From: Mycolicibacterium sp. P9-22 | Lineage (GTDB): Bacteria; Actinomycetota; Actinomycetes; Mycobacteriales; Mycobacteriaceae | NCBI RefSeq assembly: GCF_008329585.1 | Contig: NZ_NPKP01000011.1 | Span: 1-64,000, forward strand | Reading direction: 5' to 3' | DNA length: 64,000 nt | Shown here: one piece after another, positions 40,627-49,990 of the stretch | Layout of the letters: each line of letters opens with the position of its first letter | How positions within the stretch are numbered: position 1 is the first letter of the stretch | The notes under the pieces: generated by a model | Seen by the model: the letters and a program-made list of their open reading frames with translations, nothing else | The model's database searches: none | What the model was told of the DNA's origin: nothing | Translations under genes and position numbers: made by a program

Positions 40627-41979
40627 GTGACCACTCACCAACTTTCGCGCCGGCGGGCGCTGCAACTGCTCGGACTGGCCGGCGGCGCGGCGGCGCTCGC
40701 GCCGATCATCGCCGCGTGCGGCTCGTCATCGAGTACCAGCGTGCTGAGCAAAACCGCCCCGGTCTCCGGCCGATTCGAAGGCGTGACCCTCAAACTGCTG
40801 GTCAACCAGCCGCACGTCACCTCCTTCCGGGACATCCTCGCGCCGGCCTGGGCAGCGCAGACCGGCGGCGCGCTGGACGTCACCGCCGCCCCTTATGACC
40901 AGCTGACCAGCAAGCAGATCCTCGATGTACAAAGCGGCACCGGCGAATTCGACGTGTTCGACTACTTCTACTTCGGGCTGGGCGACCTCGTGGATGCCGG
41001 GGCGCTGGTGGATGTCACCGAGTGGATCGACAACAACACCGACGCCATCGATGTCGGTGGATACCTGCCATCGATCTATGACCCGTACACGCTGCTCGAC
41101 GACAAGCGCTACGGATTGCCCTACGACGGCGACGTCCACATTCTGTTCTTCAATGCCGAACTGCTCGAGCGTTACCGGGTTGAACCACCGAAGACCTGGG
41201 ACGAGTACGACGAAGTCGCCGCCAAGATCACCACCGATGCCCGCGGCAGCGCCTACGGCGCGATCGTGTCGGGTCAGCAGGTGCCGATGATCCTGGGCTG
41301 CTCGTACATCAACCGGCTCACCGGCTACGGAGGCAACCTGCTCACCGCCGACGGTAAGCCGGACCTGACATCGGATGCGTCCGTCGCGGCACTGCGCCAC
41401 CTCGTCGATGTGGCACCCGCCGCACTGCCCACCCCGTTGCAGATCGGGTTCGATCAGGCCAATCAGGCCTTCCTGAGCGGCCAGGGCGCGCTGCTGGACA
41501 CCTGGACCGACATGGCACTGCGGGCCGAGGACCCGGCGGCGTCGAAGATCGCCGGCCGGTGGGGAGCGGTGTCACTGCCCGTCGGCGGCTCGAACACCAC
41601 CCCGCGCACCGCGCTGGATGCCGGCTTCGGACTGGGCATTTCGACCGCATCGAAGAATCAAGACGCCGCGGCGGCCTTCCTCGCCTGGGCGACCGCCGCG
41701 CCGCAGAACCTGAAGGTGTCCTCCACCGCGGGCGCGGGTATCGACCCGGTGCGCGGTGAGGTGCTCGATTCCGACGGCTATGCGCAGGTGGTGACCGGGG
41801 CGATCGAACCCATTCGGCAGGGCCTGCACGGCGATCCGCTGGTGTGGCCCAAGGGCAAAGGTGCCCCGAAACTGTTGCAGGATCTGGTCGACCAGCTCGC
41901 TCTCGCGATCGCGGGAACCCAAACCGTCGAGCAGTCGCTGGGAAACGCGCAGTCCAGCTGGGAGAACGCCGCGACATGA
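40627..41979 (+). CDS. ABC transporter solute-binding lipoprotein (family 1, sugar type)
   Basis: 450 residues, GTG start. The N-terminus carries both a twin-arginine-like motif (SRRRALQLLGLAGGAAALAP) and a lipobox with the acylated Cys at 31 (IIAAC), so the protein is exported and lipid-anchored outside the membrane. The mature domain fits family-1 carbohydrate-binding proteins (LVNQPHVTSFRDILAPAWAA; TWDEYDEVAAKITTDARGSA). It should capture an oligosaccharide or related solute for the two permeases that follow. Its stop overlaps the next start as ATGA. Confidence 0.93.
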   Translation: MTTHQLSRRRALQLLGLAGGAAALAPIIAACGSSSSTSVLSKTAPVSGRFEGVTLKLLVNQPHVTSFRDILAPAWAAQTGGALDVTAAPYDQLTSKQILDVQSGTGEFDVFDYFYFGLGDLVDAGALVDVTEWIDNNTDAIDVGGYLPSIYDPYTLLDDKRYGLPYDGDVHILFFNAELLERYRVEPPKTWDEYDEVAAKITTDARGSAYGAIVSGQQVPMILGCSYINRLTGYGGNLLTADGKPDLTSDASVAALRHLVDVAPAALPTPLQIGFDQANQAFLSGQGALLDTWTDMALRAEDPAASKIAGRWGAVSLPVGGSNTTPRTALDAGFGLGISTASKNQDAAAAFLAWATAAPQNLKVSSTAGAGIDPVRGEVLDSDGYAQVVTGAIEPIRQGLHGDPLVWPKGKGAPKLLQDLVDQLALAIAGTQTVEQSLGNAQSSWENAAT

Positions 41980-42848
41980 TCCGTCGCGCCCCGCTGTGGC
42001 TGGCGCTGCCCGCCATCGCCGGACTGGTGCTGTTCCTGGTGTACCCGACCGCCTACCTGATCGCCCTGGCACTCACGGATTCCTCGCTGGGGAATCCGTT
42101 GCGGGCCTTCACCGGAGCGCAGAACTTCCACACCGCCTTCGACGCGCCCGCCTTCGTGCCGTCACTGTGGCGCTCCACGGTTTTCGCGCTGGCCGCCACC
42201 GGCGTCACCACCGGGACCGGTCTGCTGCTGGCCTTGCTGTTGCGGGCCCGCGGCACCCGGTTCGGCGCGGTCGGGGCGCTGCTGTTGCTGCCACTGGTCA
42301 CCGCGCCGGTGCTGATCGGGGTGGCCTGGAAACTGTTGCTGGCGCCCGTCGGCGGCGGACTCGCCGATGCCCTGTCGGCGGTCGGGCTGGCCGGCGCCAA
42401 TCCGCTGGGCTCGGGGGTTGGGGCGTACATCGTGCTGCTGGCGATCCATATCTGGCAGTGGACACCGTTCGCGGTTCTCGTGCTGTTCGCCGCCCTCGGG
42501 GTGGTTCGCCCCGAGCTCCAGGAATCCGCGCGGATCGACGGGGCCGGACCCTGGCGTACCTTCACCAGCGTGACCTGGCCGGCGATCGCGCCGACCGCGT
42601 GGGCGGTGCTGATCCTGGAACTGGTGATCGGCTACCGGGTGTTCGACCTGATCGTCGTGATCACCTCCGGCGGGCCGGGTTTCGCGACGACGCTGGCACC
42701 GTATCTGATCTACCAGACCGGGCTGCGCGGTAGCTTCGACATGGGTACCGCCGCGGCCCAGACGCTGGTGTTCGCCGCCGTCGTCGGCGCGGTGGCGACG
42801 GTCTTCACCGCGGCACGGTCCCGGGCTGTCGAAGCCGACCGCGCATGA
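41976..42848 (+). CDS. ABC transporter permease, sugar type, MalF-like
   Basis: 290 residues, six predicted membrane helices. The EAA loop typical of binding-protein-dependent permeases lies in LQESARIDGAGPWRTFTSVT. ATG 41976 overlaps the upstream stop and the TGA overlaps the next GTG/ATG region, so all four genes are translationally coupled. It forms the heterodimeric channel with the next gene product. A longer upstream frame falls inside the binding-protein gene and is rejected. Confidence 0.93.
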   Translation: MIRRAPLWLALPAIAGLVLFLVYPTAYLIALALTDSSLGNPLRAFTGAQNFHTAFDAPAFVPSLWRSTVFALAATGVTTGTGLLLALLLRARGTRFGAVGALLLLPLVTAPVLIGVAWKLLLAPVGGGLADALSAVGLAGANPLGSGVGAYIVLLAIHIWQWTPFAVLVLFAALGVVRPELQESARIDGAGPWRTFTSVTWPAIAPTAWAVLILELVIGYRVFDLIVVITSGGPGFATTLAPYLIYQTGLRGSFDMGTAAAQTLVFAAVVGAVATVFTAARSRAVEADRA

Positions 42849-43648
42849 CCACACGCGTGCTGATCCGAACGGCTCTTGCCGTCGTGGTGCTGATCGTGCT
42901 GATCCCCATCGGCTACCTGGTGTCACTGTCGCTGCGTCCGCCCGCCGATGTGCTGAACTCCAGCCTGCTGCCCGGCCAATGGACGTTCGCGAACTTCACC
43001 TCGGTGTTCGACACCATCGCACTGGGCACCATGTTGCAGAACTCCTGGATATCGGCGCTGGGCGCGGCCGCAGTGGCCGTGGTGATCGCCACTCCGGCAG
43101 CGTATTTCACGGCACGTCGCTTCCGCGGTGAGCGCTTGCTGACCGTACTGCTGGCCGCATACTGCGCACCGCCGATCGTCGCGATCATCCCGCTGTTCTT
43201 CCTGTTGCGCAGCGCCGGGCTGACCAACAGCATGGCGGGGCTGATCCTGGTCAACGGAATCGCGAACGTTCCGGTGGCCGCCTGGCTGATCGACGGTTTC
43301 GTCCGGCGCATACCGGTGGAGATCGACGAGGCCGCGGTCATCGACGGACTGTCGGTGGCCGGCGCCTTCGCCAGGGCCGTGCTGCCGCTGCTGTGGCCGG
43401 GTGTGATCGCCGCCCTGCTGGTGGTGTTCTTCCTGTCCTACAACGATTTCCTGTTCGCCGTTTATCTCGCCGTCACGAAGGAGAGCCAGACCTTGACCGT
43501 CGGACTTTCGCTGTTCCAGGGGGACCGCAATGTCCAGTTCGGGCAGCAGGCCGCTGCGGGACTGCTGGGCATCCTGCCGGTCTATGCCCTCGCCCTGGCA
43601 GCGCAGCGATTCCTGGTCGGCGGCCTGGCAACCGGAGCGACCAAGTGA
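42845..43648 (+). CDS. ABC transporter permease, sugar type, MalG-like
   Basis: 267 residues, six membrane helices, EAA loop in VEIDEAAVIDGLSVAGAFAR. It pairs with the MalF-like permease. The ATG at 42845 overlaps the upstream TGA by 4 nt and its own TGA overlaps the ATPase GTG (GTGA). The MalF-MalG order and the dedicated ATPase are typical of CUT1 importers. Confidence 0.93.
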   Translation: MTTRVLIRTALAVVVLIVLIPIGYLVSLSLRPPADVLNSSLLPGQWTFANFTSVFDTIALGTMLQNSWISALGAAAVAVVIATPAAYFTARRFRGERLLTVLLAAYCAPPIVAIIPLFFLLRSAGLTNSMAGLILVNGIANVPVAAWLIDGFVRRIPVEIDEAAVIDGLSVAGAFARAVLPLLWPGVIAALLVVFFLSYNDFLFAVYLAVTKESQTLTVGLSLFQGDRNVQFGQQAAAGLLGILPVYALALAAQRFLVGGLATGATK

Positions 43649-44706
43649 CCGCACTCGAATTGACCGGTGTGACCAAGAGTTTCGGCGACACGACCGTCGT
43701 GGACGAGCTGACGCTGACGCTGCCCGACGGATCGTTGACCGTGCTGGTGGGTCCGTCCGGGTGCGGCAAATCCACCACGCTGCGTATCGTGGCCGGACTC
43801 GAGACCGCCGACGGCGGCTCGGTGCACATCGGCGACCGGGACGTCACCAAGGAGTCCCCGCGCCGGCGCGATGTGGCCATGGTGTTCCAGAACTACGCGC
43901 TGTACCCGCAGCTGACGGTGGCCGGCAATATCGCGTTCCCGTTGCGCAATGCCGGGGTGGGCAGGGCCGAGGCCGCCGCGCGGGCCGCCGAAGCGGCGGA
44001 ACGCGTCGGCATCTCCGGACTGCTCGACCGCAAACCGCGCCAGCTCTCCGGCGGACAGCAGCAACGGGTGGCGATCGCGCGGGCCCTGGTGCGGACGCCG
44101 TCGGTCTTCCTCTTCGACGAACCGTTGAGCAATCTCGATGCCAAGCTGCGCGTCGAGCTGCGCACCGAGATCCGCAGACTGCAGCAACAGACCGGCATCA
44201 CCGCGCTGTATGTCACCCACGACCAGGAGGAGGCGATGACCATCGCCGATCAGCTGGTGGTGCTGCAGGCCGGTCGCATCGCGCAGAGCGGGACGCCCGA
44301 AGAGCTGTACCGGTGCCCGGCCAACACGTTCGTGGCGGGGTTCATCGGGTCGCCGAGCATGAATCTGATCGAGGGTCAGGTGCGCGGTGGCAGCTTCGAG
44401 TCCGGTGCGCTGAGGTGGCCGGCGCCTGGCGCCGATGGCGCTGTGGTCTTCGGGGTGCGCCCGGAGGATCTCGTCATCGAACCGGATGAGGCAGGTGAGG
44501 GCCGGCTGGATCTCATCGAACTGCTGGGACCGCGCTACGCGCTGCTCGTCGAGGTGGGCAGCCACCGCCTGACCGCGGTGGTGGAGGCCGCCGCGGTGGC
44601 GGCCTGGGAGACGCCCCCGGGACCCGGTGTACCGGTGAGTGTTCGGGTGCGAGCCGGCCGGGAGCATCTGTTCGACGCAGGGAGCGGGAAACGCCGGCAG
44701 GACTGA
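43645..44706 (+). CDS. ABC transporter ATPase, CUT1 sugar type (UgpC/MsmK-like)
   Basis: 353 residues. Walker A GPSGCGKST near residue 36, Q-loop FQNYALYPQ, signature LSGGQQQRVAIARAL, Walker B VFLFDEPLSNLD and switch His in VTHDQEEAM. A C-terminal TOBE/regulatory domain begins near 240 (GFIGSPSMNLIEG). It powers the importer formed by the two permeases. The GTG start at 43645 is coupled to the upstream stop. Comparable four-gene importers exist in M. tuberculosis (LpqY-SugABC and Rv2038c-Rv2041c); which one is closest cannot be settled by eye. Confidence 0.94.
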   Translation: MTALELTGVTKSFGDTTVVDELTLTLPDGSLTVLVGPSGCGKSTTLRIVAGLETADGGSVHIGDRDVTKESPRRRDVAMVFQNYALYPQLTVAGNIAFPLRNAGVGRAEAAARAAEAAERVGISGLLDRKPRQLSGGQQQRVAIARALVRTPSVFLFDEPLSNLDAKLRVELRTEIRRLQQQTGITALYVTHDQEEAMTIADQLVVLQAGRIAQSGTPEELYRCPANTFVAGFIGSPSMNLIEGQVRGGSFESGALRWPAPGADGAVVFGVRPEDLVIEPDEAGEGRLDLIELLGPRYALLVEVGSHRLTAVVEAAAVAAWETPPGPGVPVSVRVRAGREHLFDAGSGKRRQD

Positions 44707-44785
44707 GCCGTAACCGACCATTTGGGACGGCGACTGTGCGATTGTGATGTGACACGCATCACGGTACGGGGTGGAAGGACGATCC

Positions 44786-46258
44786 ATGACGCACGGTCCG
44801 GTCGGAGGCGACGAAGCCTCGTTCCTCGACGACGATTCCGGGTTCGGCTCCGGTCGCACGGCGGTGCGGATCGCGGCCGTCGCCGCACTCGGCGGTCTGC
44901 TGTTCGGCTACGACAGTGCGGTGATCAACGGCGCCGTCGACTCCATCCAGGAGGACTTCGGTATCGGCAACGCGCAGCTGGGCTTCGCGGTGGCTTCGGC
45001 ACTGCTCGGCGCCGCGGCCGGCGCGATGACGGCGGGCCGCATCGCCGACAAGATCGGCCGCATCGCGGTGATGAAGATCGCGGCCGTGCTGTTCCTCATC
45101 AGCGCCTTCGGCACGGGTCTGGCACACGAGGTCTGGACGGTGGTGTTGTTCCGCATCGTCGGCGGCATCGGGGTGGGTGTGGCATCGGTCATCGCTCCGG
45201 CCTATATCGCCGAGACGTCTCCGCCGCAGATCCGCGGCAGGCTGGGCTCTCTGCAGCAATTGGCCATCGTGCTGGGCATCTTCGCGTCCTTCGCGGTCAA
45301 CTGGCTGCTGCAGTGGGCGGCGGGCGGACCCAACGAGGTGCTGTGGCTGGGCCTGGACGCATGGCGATGGATGTTCCTGGCAATGGCCCTGCCTGCCCTG
45401 CTGTACGGCGTGCTGGCCTTCACCATCCCCGAGTCGCCGCGCTATCTCGTTGCCAGCCACAAGATTCCGGAGGCCCGCCGGGTGCTGAGCATGTTGCTCG
45501 GGCAGAAGAACCTGGAAATCACCATCACCCGTATCCGGGACACCCTGGAGCGCGAGGACAAGCCGTCCTGGCGCGACCTCAAGAAGCCGACCGGCGGTAT
45601 CTACGGCATCGTCTGGGTGGGCCTGGGGTTATCGGTGTTCCAGCAGTTCGTCGGTATCAACGTGATCTTCTACTACTCCAATGTGCTGTGGCAGGCGGTC
45701 GGATTCAGTGCCGACGAGTCGGCGGTCTACACGGTGATCACCTCGGTGATCAACGTGCTCACCACGCTGATCGCGATTGCGCTGATCGACAAGATCGGCC
45801 GCAAGCCCCTGCTGCTGATCGGTTCGGCCGGGATGGCGGTGACGCTGGCCACCATGGCGGTCATCTTCGCCAACGCCACCGTCAACCCCGACGGGACGCC
45901 GAGCCTGCCGGGCGCATCCGGGGTGATCGCGCTGATCGCCGCGAACCTGTTCGTGGTGGCCTTCGGTATGTCCTGGGGCCCGGTGGTGTGGGTGCTGCTG
46001 GGGGAGATGTTCCCCAACCGGATCCGCGCGGCCGCTCTCGGTCTGGCGGCGGCCGGGCAATGGGCGGCCAACTGGGCGATCACCGTGAGCTTCCCGGAGC
46101 TGCGGAACAACCTGGGGCTGGCCTACGGGTTCTACGCGCTGTGCGCGGTGCTGTCCTTCCTGTTCGTGACCAGGTGGGTCCGCGAGACCAAGGGTGTATC
46201 GCTGGAGGACATGCACGCCGAGGTGCTGCAGGTGGACACCCGCCCGGCCGCCGGATAG
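44786..46258 (+). CDS. Sugar-porter family MFS transporter
   Basis: 490 residues from ATG 44786, with GGAAGGA about 8 nt upstream. Twelve membrane segments and the sugar-porter signatures: GGLLFGYDSAVINGA, the first-loop RIADKIGRI, PESPRYL, QQFVGINVIFYYS and the late FVTRWVRETKG. It is expected to be a proton-coupled importer of a hexose, pentose or inositol. It follows the ABC operon by 79 nt and, like it, is an addition relative to the M. tuberculosis metH-hisE interval. Confidence 0.94.
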   Translation: MTHGPVGGDEASFLDDDSGFGSGRTAVRIAAVAALGGLLFGYDSAVINGAVDSIQEDFGIGNAQLGFAVASALLGAAAGAMTAGRIADKIGRIAVMKIAAVLFLISAFGTGLAHEVWTVVLFRIVGGIGVGVASVIAPAYIAETSPPQIRGRLGSLQQLAIVLGIFASFAVNWLLQWAAGGPNEVLWLGLDAWRWMFLAMALPALLYGVLAFTIPESPRYLVASHKIPEARRVLSMLLGQKNLEITITRIRDTLEREDKPSWRDLKKPTGGIYGIVWVGLGLSVFQQFVGINVIFYYSNVLWQAVGFSADESAVYTVITSVINVLTTLIAIALIDKIGRKPLLLIGSAGMAVTLATMAVIFANATVNPDGTPSLPGASGVIALIAANLFVVAFGMSWGPVVWVLLGEMFPNRIRAAALGLAAAGQWAANWAITVSFPELRNNLGLAYGFYALCAVLSFLFVTRWVRETKGVSLEDMHAEVLQVDTRPAAG

Positions 46259-46325
46259 CCGGGTTCGCGGGCACTGGACAAACCCGCGTGACCGCGTGGC
46301 GGCCCACGTGAAAGAATTTCGGTCC

Positions 46326-46589
46326 GTGAAGACCTTCGAAGGCCTGTTCGCCGAGCTCAGTGAGAAAGTGCAGACCCGGCCCGCCGGCAGCGGCACCGTG
46401 GCCGCGCTGGACGCCGGCGTGCACGGCCTGGGCAAGAAGATCCTCGAGGAGGCCGGCGAGGTATGGCTGGCCGCCGAACACGAGAGCGATGAAGCGCTCG
46501 CCGAAGAGATCAGCCAGCTGCTGTACTGGACCCAGGTGCTGATGCTCTCGCGGGGTCTTCGCCTCGACGACGTGTACCGGAACCTGTGA
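46326..46589 (+). CDS. hisE: Phosphoribosyl-ATP pyrophosphatase HisE
   Basis: 87 residues from GTG 46326 (VKTFEGLFAELSEK). All-alpha MazG-like enzyme for the second step of histidine synthesis, hydrolysing PR-ATP to PR-AMP. The conserved KKILEEAGEVWLAAEHES and EISQLLYWTQVLM segments match mycobacterial HisE closely. An upstream GTG at 46308 is possible. The stop overlaps the hisG ATG by 1 nt (TGATG). Confidence 0.95.
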   Translation: MKTFEGLFAELSEKVQTRPAGSGTVAALDAGVHGLGKKILEEAGEVWLAAEHESDEALAEEISQLLYWTQVLMLSRGLRLDDVYRNL

Positions 46590-47440
46590 TGGCGACCCTT
46601 CGCGTCGCCGTACCCAACAAGGGCGCACTCAGCGAATCGGCCGCCGAAATCCTGTCCGAGGCCGGATACCGGCGCCGCACCGATCCCAAGGACCTGACGG
46701 TCGTCGACCCCGCCAACAACGTCGAGTTCTTCTTCCTGCGGCCCAAGGACATCGCGATCTACGTGGGCTCCGGAGAACTCGATCTCGGCATCACCGGCCG
46801 CGACCTGGCCGCCGAGTCCGACGCCCCGGTCCGCGAGCGGCTGGCGCTCGGTTTCGGCTCGTCGACCTTCCGCTATGCCGCGCCCAGGGGCCAGGATTGG
46901 ACGTTGGACGCGCTGGCGGGTAAACGGATCGCCACCGCCTACCCGAATCTGGTGCGTAAGAATCTGGCGGACAACGGGATCGAGGCCACCGTCATCCGCC
47001 TCGACGGCGCCGTGGAGATCTCCATCCAGCTCGGTGTGGCCGACGTGATCGCCGATATCGTCGGCTCCGGGCGCACCCTGGGACTGCACAATCTGGTGGC
47101 TTTCGGTGAGTCGCTGTGTGATTCCGAGGCCATCTTGATCGAACGCGCCGATCCTGAGCCCGACCCCGCGCGCGACCAATTGGCGGCCCGGGTGCAGGGT
47201 GTGGTCTTCGGGCAGCAGTACCTGATGCTGGACTACGACTGCCCGCGCAGCGTGCTCGAGAAGGCCAGCGCCGTCACCCCCGGCCTGGAGTCGCCCACCA
47301 TCGCCCCGCTGGCCGACCCCGACTGGGTGGCGGTGCGCGCACTGGTGCCGCGCCGTGACGTCAACGCCATCATGGACGAGATCGCCGCCATCGGTGCCAA
47401 GGCCATTCTGGCGTCCGATATCCGGTTCTGCCGGTTCTGA
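46589..47440 (+). CDS. hisG: ATP phosphoribosyltransferase HisG
   Basis: 283 residues, long-form HisG with the C-terminal regulatory ACT-like domain (from about 210; PRRDVNAIMDEIAAIGAKAI). It catalyses the first, feedback-inhibited step of histidine synthesis. Visible motifs are VPNKGALSE, DIAIYVGSGELDLGITGRDL and the PRPP-binding DVIADIVGSGRTL. ATG 46589 is coupled to hisE. The hisE-hisG pair is conserved in mycobacteria. Confidence 0.97.
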   Translation: MATLRVAVPNKGALSESAAEILSEAGYRRRTDPKDLTVVDPANNVEFFFLRPKDIAIYVGSGELDLGITGRDLAAESDAPVRERLALGFGSSTFRYAAPRGQDWTLDALAGKRIATAYPNLVRKNLADNGIEATVIRLDGAVEISIQLGVADVIADIVGSGRTLGLHNLVAFGESLCDSEAILIERADPEPDPARDQLAARVQGVVFGQQYLMLDYDCPRSVLEKASAVTPGLESPTIAPLADPDWVAVRALVPRRDVNAIMDEIAAIGAKAILASDIRFCRF

Positions 47441-47518
47441 CACAGCGCCGGATACCGGGCTGACCGGCGTTGTGCGTGTTAGCGTCCGGAGATCATCCGA
47501 TCTTGTCCGGAGGTTGTC

Positions 47519-48016
47519 ATGACGGTGGTCCTCGCGCTGGTGCTGGCACTGCTGATCGGCGTGGTCGCCGGGTTGCGCGCACTCACACCGCCGGCGGTGG
47601 TGGCCTGGGGCGGTGCGCTGGGATGGATCGACCTCGACGGCACCTGGGCGCAATTTTTGACCAACCCGATCACCCTCGCGGTGCTGACCGTGCTGCTGGT
47701 TGTCGAGCTGGTCACCGACCAGCTGCCCAGCACCCCGCCGCGCACCGTGACGGTGCAGTTCGCGGCGCGGTTGTTCACCGGTGCCTTCGCCGGAGCTGTC
47801 CTGGTGACCGGCGCGCTGGCGGCGGTGAAAACCGGGACGATCATCTCCGGTATCGGTGCGGGCGTCATCGGGGCGGTGCTGGGCACCATGGGTGGCTACC
47901 GGGCCCGCAAAGCGCTGGTTGAGCGCAACGGCGGCAAGGATCTCCCGGTGGCCCTGGTCGAAGACGTCCTCGCGGTGCTCGGCGGTTTCGTCGTCGTGTT
48001 CCTCGCCAGCCTCTGA
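47519..48016 (+). CDS. DUF4126-family membrane protein (Rv2120c-like)
   Basis: 165 residues with four to five hydrophobic segments (VVLALVLALLIGVVAGLRAL; ITLAVLTVLLVVELVTDQL; GAFAGAVLVTGALAAV; GIGAGVIGAVLGTMGG). The DUF4126 signature PPRTVTVQFAARLFTGAFAG is present. Function unknown. ATG 47519 follows CGGAGG 6 nt upstream. It overlaps the next gene by 1 nt. Confidence 0.92.
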   Translation: MTVVLALVLALLIGVVAGLRALTPPAVVAWGGALGWIDLDGTWAQFLTNPITLAVLTVLLVVELVTDQLPSTPPRTVTVQFAARLFTGAFAGAVLVTGALAAVKTGTIISGIGAGVIGAVLGTMGGYRARKALVERNGGKDLPVALVEDVLAVLGGFVVVFLASL

Positions 48017-49395
48017 TGGCCGGCCCGGTGACCGAATTCGACGCCATCATCGTCGGTGCCGGCCAGGCGGGCCCACCGCTGGCCGGAAGGTTGACCGACG
48101 CCGGGCAGCGGGTCGCGGTGATCGAACGCAAACTGGTCGGCGGCACCTGCGTCAACAGTGGATGTATCCCCACCAAGACCCTGGTGGCCAGTGCGCACGC
48201 CGCCCACATCGCCCGTCGCGGTTCCGAATTCGGTATCGGCACCGGCGAGGTGACCGTCGACATGGCGAAGGTGAAGGCGCGCAAGGACCAGATCGTGCGG
48301 TCCGACCGCAACGGTGTCGAGAACTGGCTCGAAGGGATGGCCGGCGCCACCCTGCTACGCGGGCACGCCCGCTTCACCGATCCGCACACCATCGATCTCG
48401 ACGGTCGGTCACTGCGCGCCGATCGCATCTTTCTGAACGTCGGCGGCCGTGCCGTGGTGCCGGACCTGCCGGGCCTGGCCGATATCGACTACCTGACCAA
48501 TGTGTCGGCGCTGGAACTGGATTCGGTACCAGAGCATCTTGTCATCGTCGGCGGCAGCTACATCGCGCTGGAGTTCGCGCAGATGTACCGGCGTTTCGGG
48601 GCGCGGGTCACGGTGATCGAGCGGGGACCACGATTGACCTCCCGCGAGGACGAGGACGTCTCTGCGGCCATCCAGGGCATCCTCGAAGCCGAAGGTGTCG
48701 AGATCCACGTCGGTGCCGATGACATCCGGTTCACCAAGCTGGCGCACGGTTTCGAGATCACCGCGCGTTCCGGCGCCGCACCGATCGTCGGCAGTCATGC
48801 CTTGATCGCCGTCGGCCGGGTGCCCAACACCGACGATCTCGGTCTGGAGAACGCCGGTGTGCGCACCGACGGCCGTGGCTACATCGAGGTCGATGACGCC
48901 CTGCGCACCAACGTCGAGCACATCTGGGCGATGGGGGACTGCAATGGCAAGGGCGCCTTCACCCACACTTCCTACAACGATTTCGAGATCGTGGCGGCCA
49001 ATCTGCTCGACGACGATCCACGCCGGGTCAGCGACCGGGTACCCACCTATGCGCTCTACATCGACCCGCCGCTGGGCCGGGCCGGGATGACCGCGGACGA
49101 GGTGCGCCGCACCGGCCGGAAAGCGTTGGTGGGCAAGCGCCCGATGACCCGTGTCGGCCGGGCGGTGGAGAAGGGCGAAACGCAGGGCTTCATGAAGGTC
49201 GTGGTCGACGCCGAGACCGAAGAGATTCTGGGGGCGTCGATTCTCGGGGTCGGCGGCGACGAGGTGGTGCACGCGATCCTGGATGTGATGACCGCCAAGC
49301 TGCCCTACACCGCGATCTCGCGCACCATGCACATCCATCCCACCGTCAGCGAATTGGTGCCCACCCTGCTGCAGGATCTCAAGCCGCTGAACTAG
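48016..49395 (+). CDS. FAD-dependent pyridine nucleotide-disulfide oxidoreductase (mercuric-reductase-like)
   Basis: 459 residues. Dinucleotide-binding IIVGAGQAGPPLAGRL is followed by the redox-active disulfide in GGTCVNSGCIPTKTL. The second nucleotide motif is LVIVGGSYIALEFAQMYRRF, the FAD contact is IWAMGDCNGKGAF, and a C-terminal dimerisation domain has the catalytic HIHPTVSE. The closest groups are mercuric reductase and related class I flavoproteins. There is no N-terminal heavy-metal-binding domain and no C-terminal CC pair, so a general disulfide or metal reductase is more likely than a mercury enzyme. It is translationally coupled to the DUF4126 gene. Confidence 0.92.
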   Translation: MAGPVTEFDAIIVGAGQAGPPLAGRLTDAGQRVAVIERKLVGGTCVNSGCIPTKTLVASAHAAHIARRGSEFGIGTGEVTVDMAKVKARKDQIVRSDRNGVENWLEGMAGATLLRGHARFTDPHTIDLDGRSLRADRIFLNVGGRAVVPDLPGLADIDYLTNVSALELDSVPEHLVIVGGSYIALEFAQMYRRFGARVTVIERGPRLTSREDEDVSAAIQGILEAEGVEIHVGADDIRFTKLAHGFEITARSGAAPIVGSHALIAVGRVPNTDDLGLENAGVRTDGRGYIEVDDALRTNVEHIWAMGDCNGKGAFTHTSYNDFEIVAANLLDDDPRRVSDRVPTYALYIDPPLGRAGMTADEVRRTGRKALVGKRPMTRVGRAVEKGETQGFMKVVVDAETEEILGASILGVGGDEVVHAILDVMTAKLPYTAISRTMHIHPTVSELVPTLLQDLKPLN

Positions 49396-49990
49396 CCGCC
49401 CGGCCGGCGATCAGTTGGGCGCTGACCGTGGCGACGCGTTGCCCGAGATGCCGGCAGGTCGCGATATCGGCGGGGTGGACGTCTTGCGGTCCGGCGTCGA
49501 CGTCGGTCTGCGCACCCGCACCGAGCCAGAAACCGAGCCGGTTCAGGTCGTGCTCGCTGCCCGCCGAGGAATTCCAGCCCGGTCCCAAACCCAAACTCAC
49601 CCAGTGCATATGGTGCTGGGCGGCGAACACCGTCAGCGAGATCAACGCGGTCAGCTTGTCGCCGCTCTTGGCGCCGGAATTGGTGAACCCCGCCGCGACC
49701 TTGTCCCGCCACGCACCGGTGATGCAGCGCCGGCCGGTCTGCTCCGTGAAGGCCTGGAACCCGGCCGAGACGTTGCCCATGTAGGTCGCGGTTCCGAAGA
49801 TGATGGCGTCGGCACCGTCCAGCGTCGCCCAGTCCGCATCGGTCATGTTGTCCACGGCCACCGCGCTGACATCGGCCCCCTCGGCGCGTGCGCCATCGGC
49901 GACGGCACCCGCCAGCGTCGCGGTGTGCCCGAATCCGGAGTGATAGGCGATGACGATCGCCGGCCGGTTCCCGAAGGCATTGTCGGTCAT
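49379..49990 (-). CDS. Flavodoxin / NAD(P)H:quinone oxidoreductase family protein (WrbA-like)
   Basis: 203 residues. FMN-binding flavodoxin fold: phosphate loop AYHSGFGHTATLAGAV near the N-terminus, then FGTATYMGNVSAGFQAF and GFTNSGAKSGDKLTALISLT. Quinone reduction is the likely activity. The ATG at 49990 overlaps the stop of the SRPBCC gene as ATGA. The gene is convergent with the disulfide oxidoreductase and overlaps it by 17 nt. It is third in the ArsR-SRPBCC-flavodoxin operon. Confidence 0.9.
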   Translation of the reverse strand: MTDNAFGNRPAIVIAYHSGFGHTATLAGAVADGARAEGADVSAVAVDNMTDADWATLDGADAIIFGTATYMGNVSAGFQAFTEQTGRRCITGAWRDKVAAGFTNSGAKSGDKLTALISLTVFAAQHHMHWVSLGLGPGWNSSAGSEHDLNRLGFWLGAGAQTDVDAGPQDVHPADIATCRHLGQRVATVSAQLIAGRAASSAA